Below the pieces are notes generated by a model, which was not told the origin of the DNA, searched no databases, and was given only the letters and a program-made list of their open reading frames with translations. Of a stretch of DNA of 64,000 nt, positions 63,842 to 64,000 are shown piece by piece; position 1 is the first letter of the stretch; each line of letters opens with the position of its first letter. Source of the stretch: Panorpa germanica (taxonomy: Eukaryota > Arthropoda > Insecta > Mecoptera > Panorpidae); the NCBI GenBank assembly GCA_963678705.1, contig OY783203.1, positions 29,866,535-29,930,534 on the forward strand, read 5' to 3'. The translations under genes and the position numbers were made by a program.

Positions 63842-63927
63842 TCGTACTTCTCTTTCATTCGTTGATATCAACTATATACCATACCATATGTGTAACAGTA
63901 AATTAATGCAATTAATAATTTTTTCAG

Positions 63928-63982
63928 TTCGTCTACATGACAGCATCCAAGAAGAAAATTTTCACTATTTAGTGTTTGACTT
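63928..63982 (+). CDS. CaMKII: CaMKII exon 4 (last exon in window)
   Basis: A 55-base exon encoding (V)[17 protein letters not shown] and two bases of the next Leu codon, between TTTTTTCAG and GTGAGT. It covers the kinase strands leading to the hinge. FHYLVFDL has F where many relatives have Y, a mild change. The length of 55 matches the conserved exon in other animals. The rest of the kinase, the regulatory segment and the association domain lie beyond the right edge. Confidence 0.95.
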
Positions 63983-64000
63983 GTGAGTATTTATTTTCTT

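Larger units (their letters stand above)
36778..63927 (+). other. CaMKII: CaMKII intron 3 (about 27 kb)
   Basis: Bounded by GTGAGT at 36778 and TTTTTTCAG ending at 63927. Elements inside are listed separately. I see nothing recognisable at 38114-38683, 38730-40700, 41301-42330, 42507-43869, 43901-46475, 46505-46955, 47541-48326, 48402-51146, 53903-54845, 54924-55070, 55459-55857, 57628-58239, 58371-59732, 59799-60903, 61199-61685 and 61867-62684, apart from AT-rich runs. A lone CAGTGGCGTAGC at about 46668 resembles a hAT end but has no partner. Confidence 0.9.

Noticed and set aside
63558-63986. 142-codon frame crossing exon 4
   Set aside because: Most of it is Tyr-Ile repeats from the AT microsatellite; only the exon 4 part in the CaMKII frame is coding.

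Overview
The window is AT-rich insect nuclear DNA that covers the 5' end of one host gene on the + strand, CaMKII (calcium/calmodulin-dependent protein kinase II). Four exons are visible: 916-977, 33026-33120, 36718-36777 and 63928-63982. Together they encode the first 90 or so residues: the N-terminus, the glycine-rich ATP loop, the VAIK-type lysine region (AAKIIN) and the kinase N-lobe up to YLVFDL. They are separated by introns of about 32.0, 3.6 and 27.2 kb, and the gene runs off the right edge. No other host gene, tRNA or rRNA could be supported. The insect assignment rests on the near-invariant CaMKII protein plus the mixture of mariner, BEL/Pao, hAT, PIF/Harbinger-like and TAA-tailed non-LTR elements. 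The non-LTR reading frame resembles elements I associate with ants and wasps, so Hymenoptera is my leaning, but the order is not proven.

Layout. 1-915: a relatively GC-rich upstream region and 5' UTR. 978-33025 (intron 1): several MITEs, a 587-bp mariner deletion derivative (11149-11735), a degraded mariner end abutting a MITE (17131-17756), a 5'-truncated non-LTR retrotransposon with target duplication (19412-20467), a BEL/Pao LTR element with two identical 309-bp LTRs (21342-24468), two PIF-like MITEs of different families (24555-24983 and 25187-about 25600), a CA/TA microsatellite and a second mariner tail. 33121-36717 (intron 2): a small hAT-type MITE and a complete PIF-like MITE. 36778-63927 (intron 3): a long terminal-inverted-repeat element with 25-bp perfect ends, two copies of a 0.6-kb unclassified repeat, three hAT-type elements (one with ZMYM1-like transposase remnants), more MITEs, a mariner pseudogene, a possible Harbinger nuclease remnant and several (AT)n tracts, one of which ends about 85 bp before exon 4.

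Most interesting object. The BEL/Pao element has identical LTRs, a perfect 5-bp target duplication and one uninterrupted 561-codon frame. That frame joins a full Gag-like domain to short pieces of Pol, with protease, reverse-transcriptase catalytic core and integrase absent. It looks like a recently mobilised, non-autonomous derivative that has kept one open frame through its deletions. The rest of the window is mostly a record of transposon decay inside very long kinase introns. I saw no evidence of a wholly new system.
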